A stretch of DNA of 64,000 nt, taken from assembly GCA_937924525.1 (NCBI GenBank), contig CALDSU010000008.1, positions 248,001-312,000 of the forward strand, given 5' to 3'. A model generated the notes under the pieces. It had not been told where the DNA came from and did no database searches. It saw nothing but the letters and a program-made list of their open reading frames with translations. The stretch is from an uncultured Bryobacteraceae bacterium (GTDB lineage: Bacteria > Acidobacteriota > Terriglobia > Bryobacterales > Bryobacteraceae). How positions within the stretch are numbered: position 1 is the first letter of the stretch; every line of letters starts with the position of its first letter. A program made the translations under genes and the position numbers. Of the stretch, positions 1 to 7,664 are shown one piece after another.

Positions 1-292
1 GGGCTTGGGCCGCCGCAACCGCTTCCTCGGAAGGGACGCCGTAACGGCTGTTTTCGTTCTCGAGCCGGATCAGCAGTTGGTCTACGAGCCGCTCGCCCGC
101 GTCGCGCAGGATGTAGGCCCGGAAGTCCAGCGGCTCGCCATTTAAGAATTGGCGGAGGCGCACGGCCTGCCGCACTTCGCTTTCGGTGATGACGCGGGCG
201 CCGACGGTGATCGCTACCCGGTCAATGATCTCGCCCCCCGCCGCCTTTGCCAGCAGGAACCCGATCGCCACCAGGATGCGCGGAAAAGCCAT
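1..292 (-). CDS. SurA-like periplasmic chaperone/peptidyl-prolyl isomerase, N-terminal part
   Basis: Only the first 97 codons are in the window; the gene runs off the left edge. The ATG at 292 opens a short hydrophobic stretch (MAFPRILVAIGFLLAKAAGG) that looks like a signal peptide. It is followed by IIDRVAITVGARVITESEV, the opening of the SurA-type chaperone domain, and by a helical segment rich in Arg, Leu and Asp. SurA-type proteins escort outer-membrane proteins through the periplasm, and the C-terminal rotamase domains would lie outside the window. The gene starts 3 bp after the stop of the Omp85-type gene upstream on the same strand, so the two are almost certainly one operon, a sensible pairing of a beta-barrel chaperone with a barrel-assembly protein. 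The family call is good; whether it has active isomerase domains cannot be seen. Confidence 0.72.
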   Translation of the reverse strand, partial: MAFPRILVAIGFLLAKAAGGEIIDRVAITVGARVITESEVRQAVRLRQFLNGEPLDFRAYILRDAGERLVDQLLIRLENENSRYGVPSEEAVAAAQA

Positions 293-295
293 AGC

Positions 296-3238
296 TCAGA
301 ACGACTGTCCAATCGAGAAATGGAACTGCACGCGGCTGATCCGCTGGTCCACCAGCGGTCCGCACTCGGTAAGCGAATTGGTGGCGCTACAGCCGCGGAA
401 ACGGGGCGAGTTCAGCCCGTAAGCCAGGTCCAGCCGCACGGGTCCGATGGGAGTGCGGTAGCGAATGCCGAACCCGAGCGCGTGCGCCATATAGTCGAAG
501 TCCCGGATGTCGCGTTGCCGCACGCGGAACGAAATATTGCCGAGGCGCGAATAGGTGTTGCCCGCGTCGTGAAAAACCACCCCGCCGATGTTCTCGCCGA
601 GCAGGGGAAAGCGAAGCTCGAGGTTGTGCATCAGCACCGCCCGGCCGCCCAGCGGGAAGCCGGTTTCCAGGTCGCGCGGACCGGCCTGGTTCTCCGGGAA
701 CCCACGATGGCTGTTGGCGCCGCCGGAAAAAAAACGCTCGGCGATGGGAATGTCCGCCGCCGAATCGAGTTCCGTGCGCAGAAACGTCTCGCCGAACGGC
801 TGGAGCCAGCCAAACGTCAGCGACCGGGCCAGCACGTATTTGTTTCTTCCATAAGCATGATACGTGGTGTTGCGCGCGAGAAACCGCGTGAAGTTGGCTT
901 GCGATCCGAAGGCTCGCGACGCCAGTCCCAGATCGATCGTGTTGAAGACGCCTCGCGTCGAGTCCGTAGGGTCGTCGCGCTTGTCGCGAATGAGGTTCCC
1001 ACTGAGAATGCCAATCCGCACCGGTTGGGACAGCAGCGGCACCAGGCGCGGGTCGATCTTCAGGTTGTCCACGCCCACGCGGCGGTAGCTGAAGCGGTAC
1101 AGGAAGGTGTCGGCTTTGGAAACCCGCTGGGAAAGCTGCACGGCGCCTTCCCGCCGCCGGGAAATGAACGTCCGGATGTCCCCCGCGTTATCGGCGAGCG
1201 CCGTGAAGGAAAGGTCCAGCCCGGTTACGTTACGCAGCCGCGGCGCCGAGTAGTTCACCAACGCCCGCTGTTGCAGGTTCGAGAGGCGGCTGCGAAAACT
1301 CACGGTGTGTCCGATGCCGCGGAAGTTCAGGCGGCTGAAATCGAGCGAGATGCGCGGGCTGAAGCCGGGTGCGCCGGCCGGATTTTCAAAGCTGGCCTGG
1401 TTGCCGCCGATGCGGGCGATTTCCGCCCCGAGACCGCCGGTGAGAGAGTAGCGGTTGGCTTCGTCCACCTGGTAGAGCACGTACTTCTCGCGCAGTTCTC
1501 CTTCCGGGTTCTGGATGGCCACGTTGACGCGGGCGAAAATGCCCAGTTCATAAAGAAGCTGCTGCGTCTCCGCCATGCGCGTCTGGGACAGCGGATCGCC
1601 GGGATTGAGCAGAATGCGGCGGTTGACCAGTTGCGGCTGGGTGGTTTGCAGTCCGCTCATCAGTACTTGCCGCACGAAGCGCCGGCGGCCTTCTTTGATC
1701 TGATAGCGGACATGCAGACGCTGGGGTTCGCCGGCGGGCGTGGCGCTCCACGCGAAGGATGCGTCGGAAAAGCCCTCGGCATAATAGCGGGCCAGAATGG
1801 CGTCGCGATCCACGGCTACTTGAAATTCGCTGAACGGCTGTCCGGGCAGCGAGGTGCAGCGGCTGAGCAGCTCCTCACGGTCCAGCGTCTCGACGCCTTC
1901 CAGCTCCAGGCTTTGGATCAGCCACTGGGGGCCTTCCTTGACCCGCAGAGTGATGGCGAGTCCGCGCTGGGGTCCGGGCGCTTCGCCTACCGAAGAATCC
2001 ACCTCCACATCGCGAAAGCCGTTTTCCCGGTACAGCGTGGCGACCGCTTCCTCGTCGCGGCGCAACAGCGTCTCACTGTACCGGCCCCGGCGAAACTGAA
2101 AGGAGCGCGGCAGCACGAACATCCGTTCGCGGATGGTTTCAGCGTCGAAATACTGGTTGCCCTTCACTTCCACCGTGCTGACGACATTCCGGCGGCCGAG
2201 GTTCACCAGGTAATCGACGGCGGCGCTATCATCGCGCAGGCGCTGCTGTTTGAACTCCACCTCCGCGTTGAAATATCCCTGCGACTGGAAGTGATCGCGG
2301 AGGTTGCGGGCGCCCTCCACCAACAGGTCGCGGTCCACCGTTCCTTCCTCGTAGATAGGGATCAGAGCCTGGAGGCGGGACCGGGAAACGTGGGCTCCCA
2401 CCACGTTGACCTTGACCTTGGGGCCCGCGTCAATTTGCAGTTCCGGGACGGCGCGGCCCGAAGCGGGATCGTAACGGAGGTTATCGAGCAGCACTTGCGC
2501 CATCAGTCGGTCGTTGCGGCGGAAATCGCGCCGCACCCGGTCGAGGCCGCGCTGCGTCCGCGACAAGGTGACCGGCCGCCAGCCGATGATCGTGCGCCAG
2601 CGGGCCAGGCGGGCCAGCTGTTGGGGCGTCAGGCTCGCGCCGGGAGGCAACTCCGGCGAGGCGAAATAAGCCCGCTTGCCCGGGTTAATCACGAAACGGA
2701 TGTGAATCTGCTGGGTCCGCGGCTCGTATTCGAAGCGAGGCTCCACTCGCGACTCGAAAAAGCCGTTGGCTTCGAGCAGCGTTTGGATGCTGTCGACGGC
2801 GGTCTTCACCGCCTCCGGCCGGTGCGCCTCGCCCAGCCGCAGTCCGGCGACGTTGGTCAGTTGACCCGGGTTGGGAGGCTGGCGGACTCCCTGGTCCGTC
2901 GACACGCGGCCGATGAACCAGCTTTCTTTGGTGAGGATGGTGATCGCCACGCCTTCGGTGTCCACCAGGCGGGCGTCGACCCGGATGTCGGTGTATTGGC
3001 CGGTGGCGTACAGCCGGTAGATGCCCTCCCGCACGTCCGCCAGGCGGAGCGCCTCGCCAATCCGCAGAGGCAGGAGCCGGAAGATCTCCTCTCCTTGGAT
3101 CGGCTGCTCCACCGGACTGAACTGAATCGTCCGAATGCGCTTCCCCTCGTACTTGTCCGGTTGCGCAAGGGCGGCGGGACCTCCGCCACACACCGCCAGA
3201 ACCGCCAAGCCCATGGTCAGCGCGGGGGCACGGGCCAT
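296..3238 (-). CDS. Omp85-family outer membrane protein with POTRA repeats (BamA/TamA-like)
   Basis: The 980-residue product inserts or exports proteins at the outer membrane by family membership. I chose the ATG at 3238 because it begins a signal peptide ending AALA-Q; an in-frame ATG at 3292 would overlap the start of the divergent ThiF gene. After the signal come successive POTRA-like units (for example IRTIQFSPV, VNVVGAHVSRSRLQALIP, STVEVKGNQYFDAETIRER, IQSLELEGVETLDREELL), each a beta-alpha-alpha-beta-beta pattern. The last ~370 residues are the Omp85 surface-antigen barrel, with GGANSHRGFPEN and GFGIRYRTPIGPVRLDLAYGLN, and the chain ends in phenylalanine as barrel proteins do. At 980 residues it is longer than E. 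coli BamA (about 800), with room for extra POTRA units. It could be the essential BamA or a paralogue. It heads an operon with the SurA-like gene. Confidence 0.85.
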   Translation of the reverse strand: MARAPALTMGLAVLAVCGGGPAALAQPDKYEGKRIRTIQFSPVEQPIQGEEIFRLLPLRIGEALRLADVREGIYRLYATGQYTDIRVDARLVDTEGVAITILTKESWFIGRVSTDQGVRQPPNPGQLTNVAGLRLGEAHRPEAVKTAVDSIQTLLEANGFFESRVEPRFEYEPRTQQIHIRFVINPGKRAYFASPELPPGASLTPQQLARLARWRTIIGWRPVTLSRTQRGLDRVRRDFRRNDRLMAQVLLDNLRYDPASGRAVPELQIDAGPKVKVNVVGAHVSRSRLQALIPIYEEGTVDRDLLVEGARNLRDHFQSQGYFNAEVEFKQQRLRDDSAAVDYLVNLGRRNVVSTVEVKGNQYFDAETIRERMFVLPRSFQFRRGRYSETLLRRDEEAVATLYRENGFRDVEVDSSVGEAPGPQRGLAITLRVKEGPQWLIQSLELEGVETLDREELLSRCTSLPGQPFSEFQVAVDRDAILARYYAEGFSDASFAWSATPAGEPQRLHVRYQIKEGRRRFVRQVLMSGLQTTQPQLVNRRILLNPGDPLSQTRMAETQQLLYELGIFARVNVAIQNPEGELREKYVLYQVDEANRYSLTGGLGAEIARIGGNQASFENPAGAPGFSPRISLDFSRLNFRGIGHTVSFRSRLSNLQQRALVNYSAPRLRNVTGLDLSFTALADNAGDIRTFISRRREGAVQLSQRVSKADTFLYRFSYRRVGVDNLKIDPRLVPLLSQPVRIGILSGNLIRDKRDDPTDSTRGVFNTIDLGLASRAFGSQANFTRFLARNTTYHAYGRNKYVLARSLTFGWLQPFGETFLRTELDSAADIPIAERFFSGGANSHRGFPENQAGPRDLETGFPLGGRAVLMHNLELRFPLLGENIGGVVFHDAGNTYSRLGNISFRVRQRDIRDFDYMAHALGFGIRYRTPIGPVRLDLAYGLNSPRFRGCSATNSLTECGPLVDQRISRVQFHFSIGQSF

Positions 3239-3290
3239 TCCCTTAGTGTCGCAAATCGGACTCGCCAGGAGCCTGCTACTATCGGAGCGC

Positions 3291-4304
3291 ATGACGGCCG
3301 AAGAGCGGGAGCGTTACTCGCGGCAGATCCTGTTTCCGGAAATCGGGGAAAGCGGACAGGAAAAGTTGCTGGCCTCGCGCGTGGCGATCGTGGGGTGCGG
3401 CGCGCTGGGCAGCTTTCAAGCCGCCGCCCTGGCGCGGGCGGGAGTCGGACGGCTCACCTTGCTGGACCGCGACTACGTGGAGCCCAGTAACCTCCAGCGG
3501 CAATGGCTTTATGAAGAGGCGGACGCCGCCGAAGGTTTACCCAAGGCCGTGGCGGCCCGCCGCGCCCTGGCGCGCATCAACGCCGCCGTTCGGGTAGAGG
3601 CGCACGTCGAGGACCTGACCCCTGCGAACATTGAAGACCTGCTGGATGGCGTCCAACTGGTCCTGGACGGCACGGACAATTTTGAGACCCGGTTTTTGCT
3701 GAACGATTTCTGCGTTTCCCGGCGTCTTCCCTGGATCTACGGAGGCGCGGTGGGCAGCTATGGCATTGTGATGCCCGTGCTGCCCGGCGGCCCTTGTCTC
3801 CGGTGCGTGTATCCGGAGCCCCCCGCGGGTTTACAGCCGACCTGCGAAACCGCCGGCATCTTGAATCCGGTCACCGCGACCGTAGCCGCCTGGCAGGTGG
3901 CCGCCGCCTTGAAAATTCTTTGCGGCCTCCAACCCGCCGCCGCCGTGCTGACCTTCGATGTCTGGCAGGGCGCCATCCGGCAAACCCCGCTGCCAGAGGC
4001 CGATCCGGGATGCCCGGCATGCGGTCGGGGGGAATTCCCCTTCCTCGAAGGCGACCGGCGCGCTCCCATCAGCCTTTGCGGAAGGAACGCCGTGCAGATC
4101 CACGAGCGGTCCCGCCCGTTGGATCTGGACCTTCTGGCCCGTCACTTAGCGCCGCATGGCACGGTGCGCAACAACGGTTTCGCGCTGCGTTTCTTCCACG
4201 GCGGTTACGAGCTGACGGTTTTCCCCGACGGACGCGCTATTGTAAAGGGCACCACCGACGTGGGGGTGGCCCGTAGCCTGTACGCCCGCTTTCTTGGTTA
4301 TTGA
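3291..4304 (+). CDS. ThiF/MoeB/HesA-family adenylyltransferase
   Basis: The 337-residue cytosolic enzyme would adenylate the C-terminal glycine of a ubiquitin-like sulfur carrier (ThiS or MoaD) for thiamine or molybdopterin synthesis. The Rossmann nucleotide loop is VAIVGCGALGS near residue 30. The ribose/ATP motif is LLDRDYVEPSNLQRQ, and DGTDNFETRFLLND follows. Zinc ligands are visible as CLRC (about 165) and CPAC (about 245). The C-terminal 70 residues (SLCGRNAVQ, then VFPDGRAIVKGTTDVGVARSLY) match the tail of the longer ThiF/MoeB proteins and replace the rhodanese domain of some homologues. The ATG at 3291 has GGAGCG upstream and lies 52 bp from the divergent Omp85 gene. A molybdopterin-domain gene follows at 4566, which tilts the role toward MoeB, but thiamine cannot be excluded. 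Confidence 0.88.
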   Translation: MTAEERERYSRQILFPEIGESGQEKLLASRVAIVGCGALGSFQAAALARAGVGRLTLLDRDYVEPSNLQRQWLYEEADAAEGLPKAVAARRALARINAAVRVEAHVEDLTPANIEDLLDGVQLVLDGTDNFETRFLLNDFCVSRRLPWIYGGAVGSYGIVMPVLPGGPCLRCVYPEPPAGLQPTCETAGILNPVTATVAAWQVAAALKILCGLQPAAAVLTFDVWQGAIRQTPLPEADPGCPACGRGEFPFLEGDRRAPISLCGRNAVQIHERSRPLDLDLLARHLAPHGTVRNNGFALRFFHGGYELTVFPDGRAIVKGTTDVGVARSLYARFLGY

Positions 4305-4565
4305 AGCTCGTTTCCTCAATACTGAGAGAGCAAACTCCTAGCCTCCGTCTTTTTGGGCGAACCGCCTCTCTGAATAGCCCGGAACAAGTACGTCCATGGT
4401 GTACCATCGCGATCTACCCACAAAGGGATATTCAGTTGCCCCACAAATAATCCGATGGTTTAACGAGAGAAGTTGAACGAAGTCCGCACTTTGTAAACGT
4501 ACAATCGAAACGGCAAAAAGGACGAACCGAAAAAAGGCACGGCCTTCGCCGGGCGGAAGGATTCT
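4305..4565. other. Intergenic region with no gene seen
   Basis: This 261-bp gap separates two co-directional genes. It holds a short inverted repeat (ATGGT-GT-ACCAT, 4396-4407). TTGAAC (4473-4478) and TACAAT (4500-4505) resemble sigma-70 boxes but are 21 bp apart, too far for a confident promoter. I looked for a molybdenum-cofactor riboswitch because the next gene is molybdopterin-related and could not recognise one. An upstream promoter for the 4566 gene must lie here or before it. Confidence 0.4.
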
Positions 4566-5537
4566 ATGAGAGCGCAGACGGTCGATGTCAAGAACTCCAA
4601 TGGAAGGGTGCTTTGCTGCACGGTGTTTCGTTCCGGGGGGAAGAAGCTCCTGGCCAAGGGCCATGTGATCAGCGAGGAAGATATCCGCATCCTCGAATCC
4701 GAAGGCATGGACAAAGTCTGGGTCACGGAGTTGGAAGAAGGGGAAGTCAGCGAGGACGAGGCGGTGTGCGCCGTGGCGAGCGAAATGGGCTGCGGCTGTT
4801 TTGAAATCCGGATGGCGGCAGGGGGGCGGGCCAATCTGGTCGCGACGGAGAATTGCTGCATTCTGATTGATGACGAGTTGCTCAAGCAGTTGAATTGCAC
4901 GGCAAGCGTGGTGACCGCCACCGCGCTGAATTTTAGTTTCGCCCTGGCGGGGCAGCGGATCGCCACGGTGAAGAGCGCGCCGTTCGCGGTGGCGCGGGAG
5001 CAGTTGGACACCATCGTTTCCATCCTGAGGGAGCGGGGTCCGATTTTGCAGGCTCGCCCCATTCGCAGTCCTTCGGTGGGGATTCTTTACACCGATCCGC
5101 TGAACGGAGACCGGGCGAAGCAGTTGTTCGAGGCCATCATGCGGCAGCGGTTGGAGCGGTTTGGGGTGGCCGCCAATTTCGTCCTGGCCTGCGCCGAGGA
5201 TGAGGGGCCGGTCACCCGCGCTTTGCAGCATCTGGCGCGTTCGAAGCCGTCGGTAATTCTGGTGGCGTCCACCACGGCGCCGGCGGGGCCGGAAGACGTG
5301 GTCGGCAAAGCGATCCTCCGCGCGGGCGGCCAACTGGAGCGTTTCCTGGCTCCTGTCGAGCCCGGGAACCTGCTGATGCTGGCGTACCGGGACGACATAC
5401 CCCTCCTGTCGGCGCCCGGCTGTTTCCGCTCCGCCAAGCCCAACGTGATTGACCTCCTGCTGCCACCCCTGCTGGCCCGGTATCGGGTTTCGGGTTGGGA
5501 GATTGCCTGTCTTGGACACGGCGGCTTGTTAGCCTGA
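4566..5537 (+). CDS. Molybdopterin-binding-domain protein (MoeA/MogA-like fold)
   Basis: A 323-residue cytosolic protein. The first ~60 residues (GRVLCCTVFRSGGKKLLAKGHVISEEDI) resemble the short beta-rich domain found at the start of MoeA-like proteins. Residues ~165-300 (PSVGILYTDPLNGDRAKQLFEAIMRQRLERFG, then SVILVASTTAPAGPEDVVGKAI) fit the molybdopterin-binding MogA/CinA fold. The usual GGTG signature is replaced by VASTTAPAGPEDV, as in the variant family that appears as a stand-alone molybdopterin-binding protein. A middle block rich in cysteines (EMGCGCFEIR, ENCCILID) is unusual and could hold a metal. A role in molybdenum-cofactor insertion, sensing or storage is inferred from the fold and from the ThiF/MoeB gene upstream; no reaction can be assigned. 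The gene is convergent with hypB, separated from it by a structured non-coding stretch. Confidence 0.7.
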   Translation: MRAQTVDVKNSNGRVLCCTVFRSGGKKLLAKGHVISEEDIRILESEGMDKVWVTELEEGEVSEDEAVCAVASEMGCGCFEIRMAAGGRANLVATENCCILIDDELLKQLNCTASVVTATALNFSFALAGQRIATVKSAPFAVAREQLDTIVSILRERGPILQARPIRSPSVGILYTDPLNGDRAKQLFEAIMRQRLERFGVAANFVLACAEDEGPVTRALQHLARSKPSVILVASTTAPAGPEDVVGKAILRAGGQLERFLAPVEPGNLLMLAYRDDIPLLSAPGCFRSAKPNVIDLLLPPLLARYRVSGWEIACLGHGGLLA

Positions 5538-5570
5538 CTGGAACTTTCCGGCGGCCTTCAGCGTCTATCC

Positions 5571-5913
5571 TGATGGGTATCCTCTTACCCGGAAGGGCGT
5601 GAATTAGATAGACCGGGCCCGAAACGGGAAGACGAACCGAGGTCTTTCTTCTTCGATCCTGCTCAGTTTAAGGCCCCTGACTTTCCTCCGGGTCAGTTGG
5701 GCCTTGCCCGTCGAACGCAGGAAACGGCTTCAGAGCCTGAGGGTTTTGTGCCGTTTCCGGTCGAGAAGGGCCGCTTAAGCGCACGAGCAAAAGGGCTTCC
5801 TCCGAGCCCTGGCGTGCCGGGCGGACCCGGCGTTCGACCCGTCTCCAGCGCCGTGGAATCCGGCGCGCCTTGGGGTTGCCTCCGAGCCCCGGGCCAGCGC
5901 CGATTCCATGGCC
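5571..5913 (+). ncRNA. Candidate structured RNA: serial hairpins displaying CCTCC/CCTCT in their loops
   Basis: No plausible protein is encoded here, yet the sequence is full of stem-loops found by eye. (1) 5575-5590, stem GGGTA/TACCC, loop TCCTCT. (2) 5618-5628, CCCG-AAA-CGGG. (3) 5672-5703, a 10-bp stem (GGCCC then CTGAC, with a 2-base bulge), loop TTTCCTCCGG. (4) 5706-5771, a compound stem whose core is a perfect 9-bp GGAAACGGC/GCCGTTTCC, flanked by TCGA/TCGA and GCCC/GGGC. (5) 5792-5810, stem AGGGCT/AGCCCT, loop TCCTCCG. (6) 5851-5911, a ~15-bp stem (one bulge, one wobble) enclosing GGGG/CCCC (872-875 with 887-890 of the 5 kb block) and loop TGCCTCCGA. On the + strand the loops expose an anti-Shine-Dalgarno-like CCUCC; on the - strand they expose GGAGG/AGAGG. 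The element sits between two convergent genes. Strand, ends and function are inference. Confidence 0.5.
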
Positions 5914-5936
5914 TGGACCGGCGGTAAGCGCAGATT

Positions 5937-6611
5937 TTACGGAACTTTGAGTCGGCGGGCACGCCGCGCCGCCAGCCAGGAACTCCAACCCTCCAACCCC
6001 TCTCCGGTAGTGCACGAGAGCTCCAGAATCTCTATCTCCGGGCGGACTTTCCGCGCATTCCGCCTGGCTTCCTCCACGGAAAACGGTACGTAGGGCAGCA
6101 GGTCGATTTTGCTCAGGATCATCAATTCGGCCCGATGAAAGATCCCCGGGTACTTCAGCGGCTTGTCCGCGCCTTCGGTCACACTCAGAATGACGACCTT
6201 AGCGTCCTCCCCAAGGTCGTAGCTGGAAGGGCACACCAGGTTTCCGACATTTTCGATCAAGATCAGGCTCAAATCGTCCAGATTCCAGGCCGACAGCGCC
6301 TTTTCAACCATCCGCGCGTCGAGGTGGCACGCTCCCGCCGTCGTGATCTGCTGGACGGGGAATCCATACGTTGCCAGGCGGCGGGCGTCGTGGTCGGTTT
6401 GAATGTCCCCGGTCAGCACCGCGACGCGATCCCCGGCAGGCAACGCGGCGAGGGTGCGCTCGAGCAGCGTGGTCTTGCCGGCGCCAGGCGAACTGATGAA
6501 ATTGAGGCAGAGGATGCCGCGCTGCTGAAAGCGGGACCGCAGGATGGCGGCGATCCGGTCGTTCTCATTGAGTACTTTGCGCGCAACCGGATCCTGAACG
6601 GCCTGGCTCAT
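5937..6611 (-). CDS. hypB: Nickel-insertion GTPase HypB
   Basis: A 224-residue SIMIBI-class GTPase that helps load nickel into [NiFe]-hydrogenase. The P-loop is SSPGAGKTTL near residue 40. The metal site at the dimer interface is visible as GACHLDARM (adjacent Cys-His) and the later VGNLVCPSSYDLGE cysteine, and the nucleotide-specificity region reads LSKIDLLPY. The N-terminal CXXCGC motif and the histidine-rich tail of some HypB proteins are absent, so this is the short form. The ATG at 6609-6611 overlaps the hypA stop (ATGA), implying translational coupling. No hydrogenase, urease or other hyp genes are in the window, so its client is elsewhere in the genome. Confidence 0.93.
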   Translation of the reverse strand: MSQAVQDPVARKVLNENDRIAAILRSRFQQRGILCLNFISSPGAGKTTLLERTLAALPAGDRVAVLTGDIQTDHDARRLATYGFPVQQITTAGACHLDARMVEKALSAWNLDDLSLILIENVGNLVCPSSYDLGEDAKVVILSVTEGADKPLKYPGIFHRAELMILSKIDLLPYVPFSVEEARRNARKVRPEIEILELSCTTGEGLEGWSSWLAARRARRLKVP

Positions 6612-6955
6612 GGTTCCTCTAACTCCAAGTATGCGACTTCCAATTCCCGTCCGCTACGGAAGCGCGTCTCGCCGGCGCCGCACCCGGGGCAGCGCCGGTC
6701 CCAATCCCGCACCGGAAACTCGCGATGGCAGGCCAGACATTCGTGCGTCAGCGGCTGCCAGTCAATCTGCAATTGCGCGCCGGCGTGCGCCGAATCCCGC
6801 ACTAGCACCTCGAAACAAAAGGCCAGCGACTCGCGATCCACCCCGGCCAGTTCGCCCAGCCGCAAGCCGACCTTCGCCAGCCTGGCCCCGGGGTGCTGCC
6901 GCAGCGTGGCCTCGGCCGTTTCCAGAATGGCCTGCGCGATGCTCAACTCGTGCAT
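6608..6955 (-). CDS. hypA: Hydrogenase nickel-incorporation protein HypA
   Basis: A 115-residue nickel metallochaperone that partners with HypB. The start is fixed by the invariant MHELSI, whose His2 binds nickel. The zinc-ribbon ligands are CLAC and CPGC in the C-terminal half. The ATG at 6955 is therefore preferred to earlier in-frame starts, which would add an unrelated proline/glycine-rich extension running through the divergent remnant at 6995. HypA and hypB overlap by 4 bases on the same strand. The order hypA-hypB without the accessory hypCDEF genes nearby is noteworthy but not rare. Confidence 0.94.
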   Translation of the reverse strand: MHELSIAQAILETAEATLRQHPGARLAKVGLRLGELAGVDRESLAFCFEVLVRDSAHAGAQLQIDWQPLTHECLACHREFPVRDWDRRCPGCGAGETRFRSGRELEVAYLELEEP

Positions 6956-6994
6956 GGCGAACGGTCTCAGTATAATTCTCGCGGGGCCCTGCTC

Positions 6995-7276
6995 ATGAAA
7001 CGCGCCTTGACTGGCCGCGGCCTGCTGGGCGCCGCCGCCCTGCCTCGAGCCGGGCGCGCCGCTGCCGGCCGTCATCCGGACCTGCCGGATCCCAGCTTCG
7101 ACTTCCGCGCCTTCTTCGTTTCGTGGGGCGACACCACCACCGCGGAGTTCCGCCGCTTTCTGGATGACGTCCGTCCGGCATGGGTGCAAGCGTGGTTTTA
7201 CGGCCCGGTGTTCCGAGGCTATGCCGATAACCCCGCCTCGACGGGCTACCTGATGCGCCTGCCGGTTTCCGGCTAA
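6995..7276 (+). pseudogene. 5' remnant of a secreted protein gene
   Basis: The frame opens with a Tat- or Sec-like leader (MKRALTGRGLLGAAALPRAGRAAAG) and runs into a plausible folded segment (FDFRAFFVSWGDTTTAEFRRFLDDVRPAWVQAWFYGPVF), then stops after 93 residues at a TAA. The pattern looks like the start of a large secreted glycosidase-type protein in which a first sheet strand is followed by the phrase VQAWFYGP; this family link is a recollection of pattern, not a search. Codons after the stop continue in another frame (see the next entry), as expected of a decaying gene. TATAAT at 6971-6976 lies 19 bp before the ATG. Confidence 0.5.
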
Positions 7277-7664
7277 CGTGCAGCCCTAGCCGCGCAGCGC
7301 GAGGTGATTCAGGATGTGCACCGGCGGTTCCCCTCACCTTCGCGCTGATGGTGAACGGCGAGGCGGCATCAGCACAGGCCCGGACGCGGCTGTCGCGGCG
7401 CTGACGACTTCGGCGAGGCGTGCCGAGGCACGCTTGCGACTTCCCCGTTCGGGCCCTTGCCTGACGCGAGCGATCGGAGCGCGCCCAAAGCCGGGAATGA
7501 CCGGAACGCAGGGAGCACCGGACACAGCGGCGGAGCAGAAGCTTGATGCACGCCGCTCCTGCTTCCGATGTCCGGGCGCTGGACCTGCCGAATTGACGCG
7601 GCGCATGAAAACTACCGCGTGCCCGGCGCACCGGCCAAGCGCGCCTCTCACCCCTGGGCAAGCG
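7277..7664. pseudogene. Decayed sequence following the remnant, no intact gene
   Basis: Just downstream of the stop, short open stretches in changing frames still look protein-like on the + strand: AAQREVIQDVHRRF from about 7291, and PLTFALMVNGEAASAQ about 40 bases on, in the next frame. After about 7400 I can no longer recognise coding character on either strand. I read this as the eroded middle of the gene that begins at 6995, with the rest deleted. Nothing else (RNA, repeat, promoter) was recognised. Confidence 0.4.

Noticed and set aside
149-3490. Very long + strand open frame opposite the Omp85 gene
   Set aside because: It is antisense to a gene with clear POTRA/barrel homology, and the translation is Arg/Gln/His-rich without family features. 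GC-rich third positions keep such shadow frames open; the same applies to long antisense frames opposite the genes around 9.2-11.9, 16.9-19.2, 20.9-23.6, 29.0-30.8 and 47.3-50.7 kb.
4305-4565. Molybdenum-cofactor riboswitch upstream of the molybdopterin-domain gene
   Set aside because: No recognisable conserved core and no convincing long stems; the gap only shows a 12-bp inverted repeat and weak promoter-like boxes.
5571-5913. RNase P RNA, tmRNA, SRP RNA, 6S RNA or cobalamin riboswitch as identity of the structured stretch
   Set aside because: The conserved cores of these RNAs that I can recall were not found on either strand, so I left it as an unnamed candidate.
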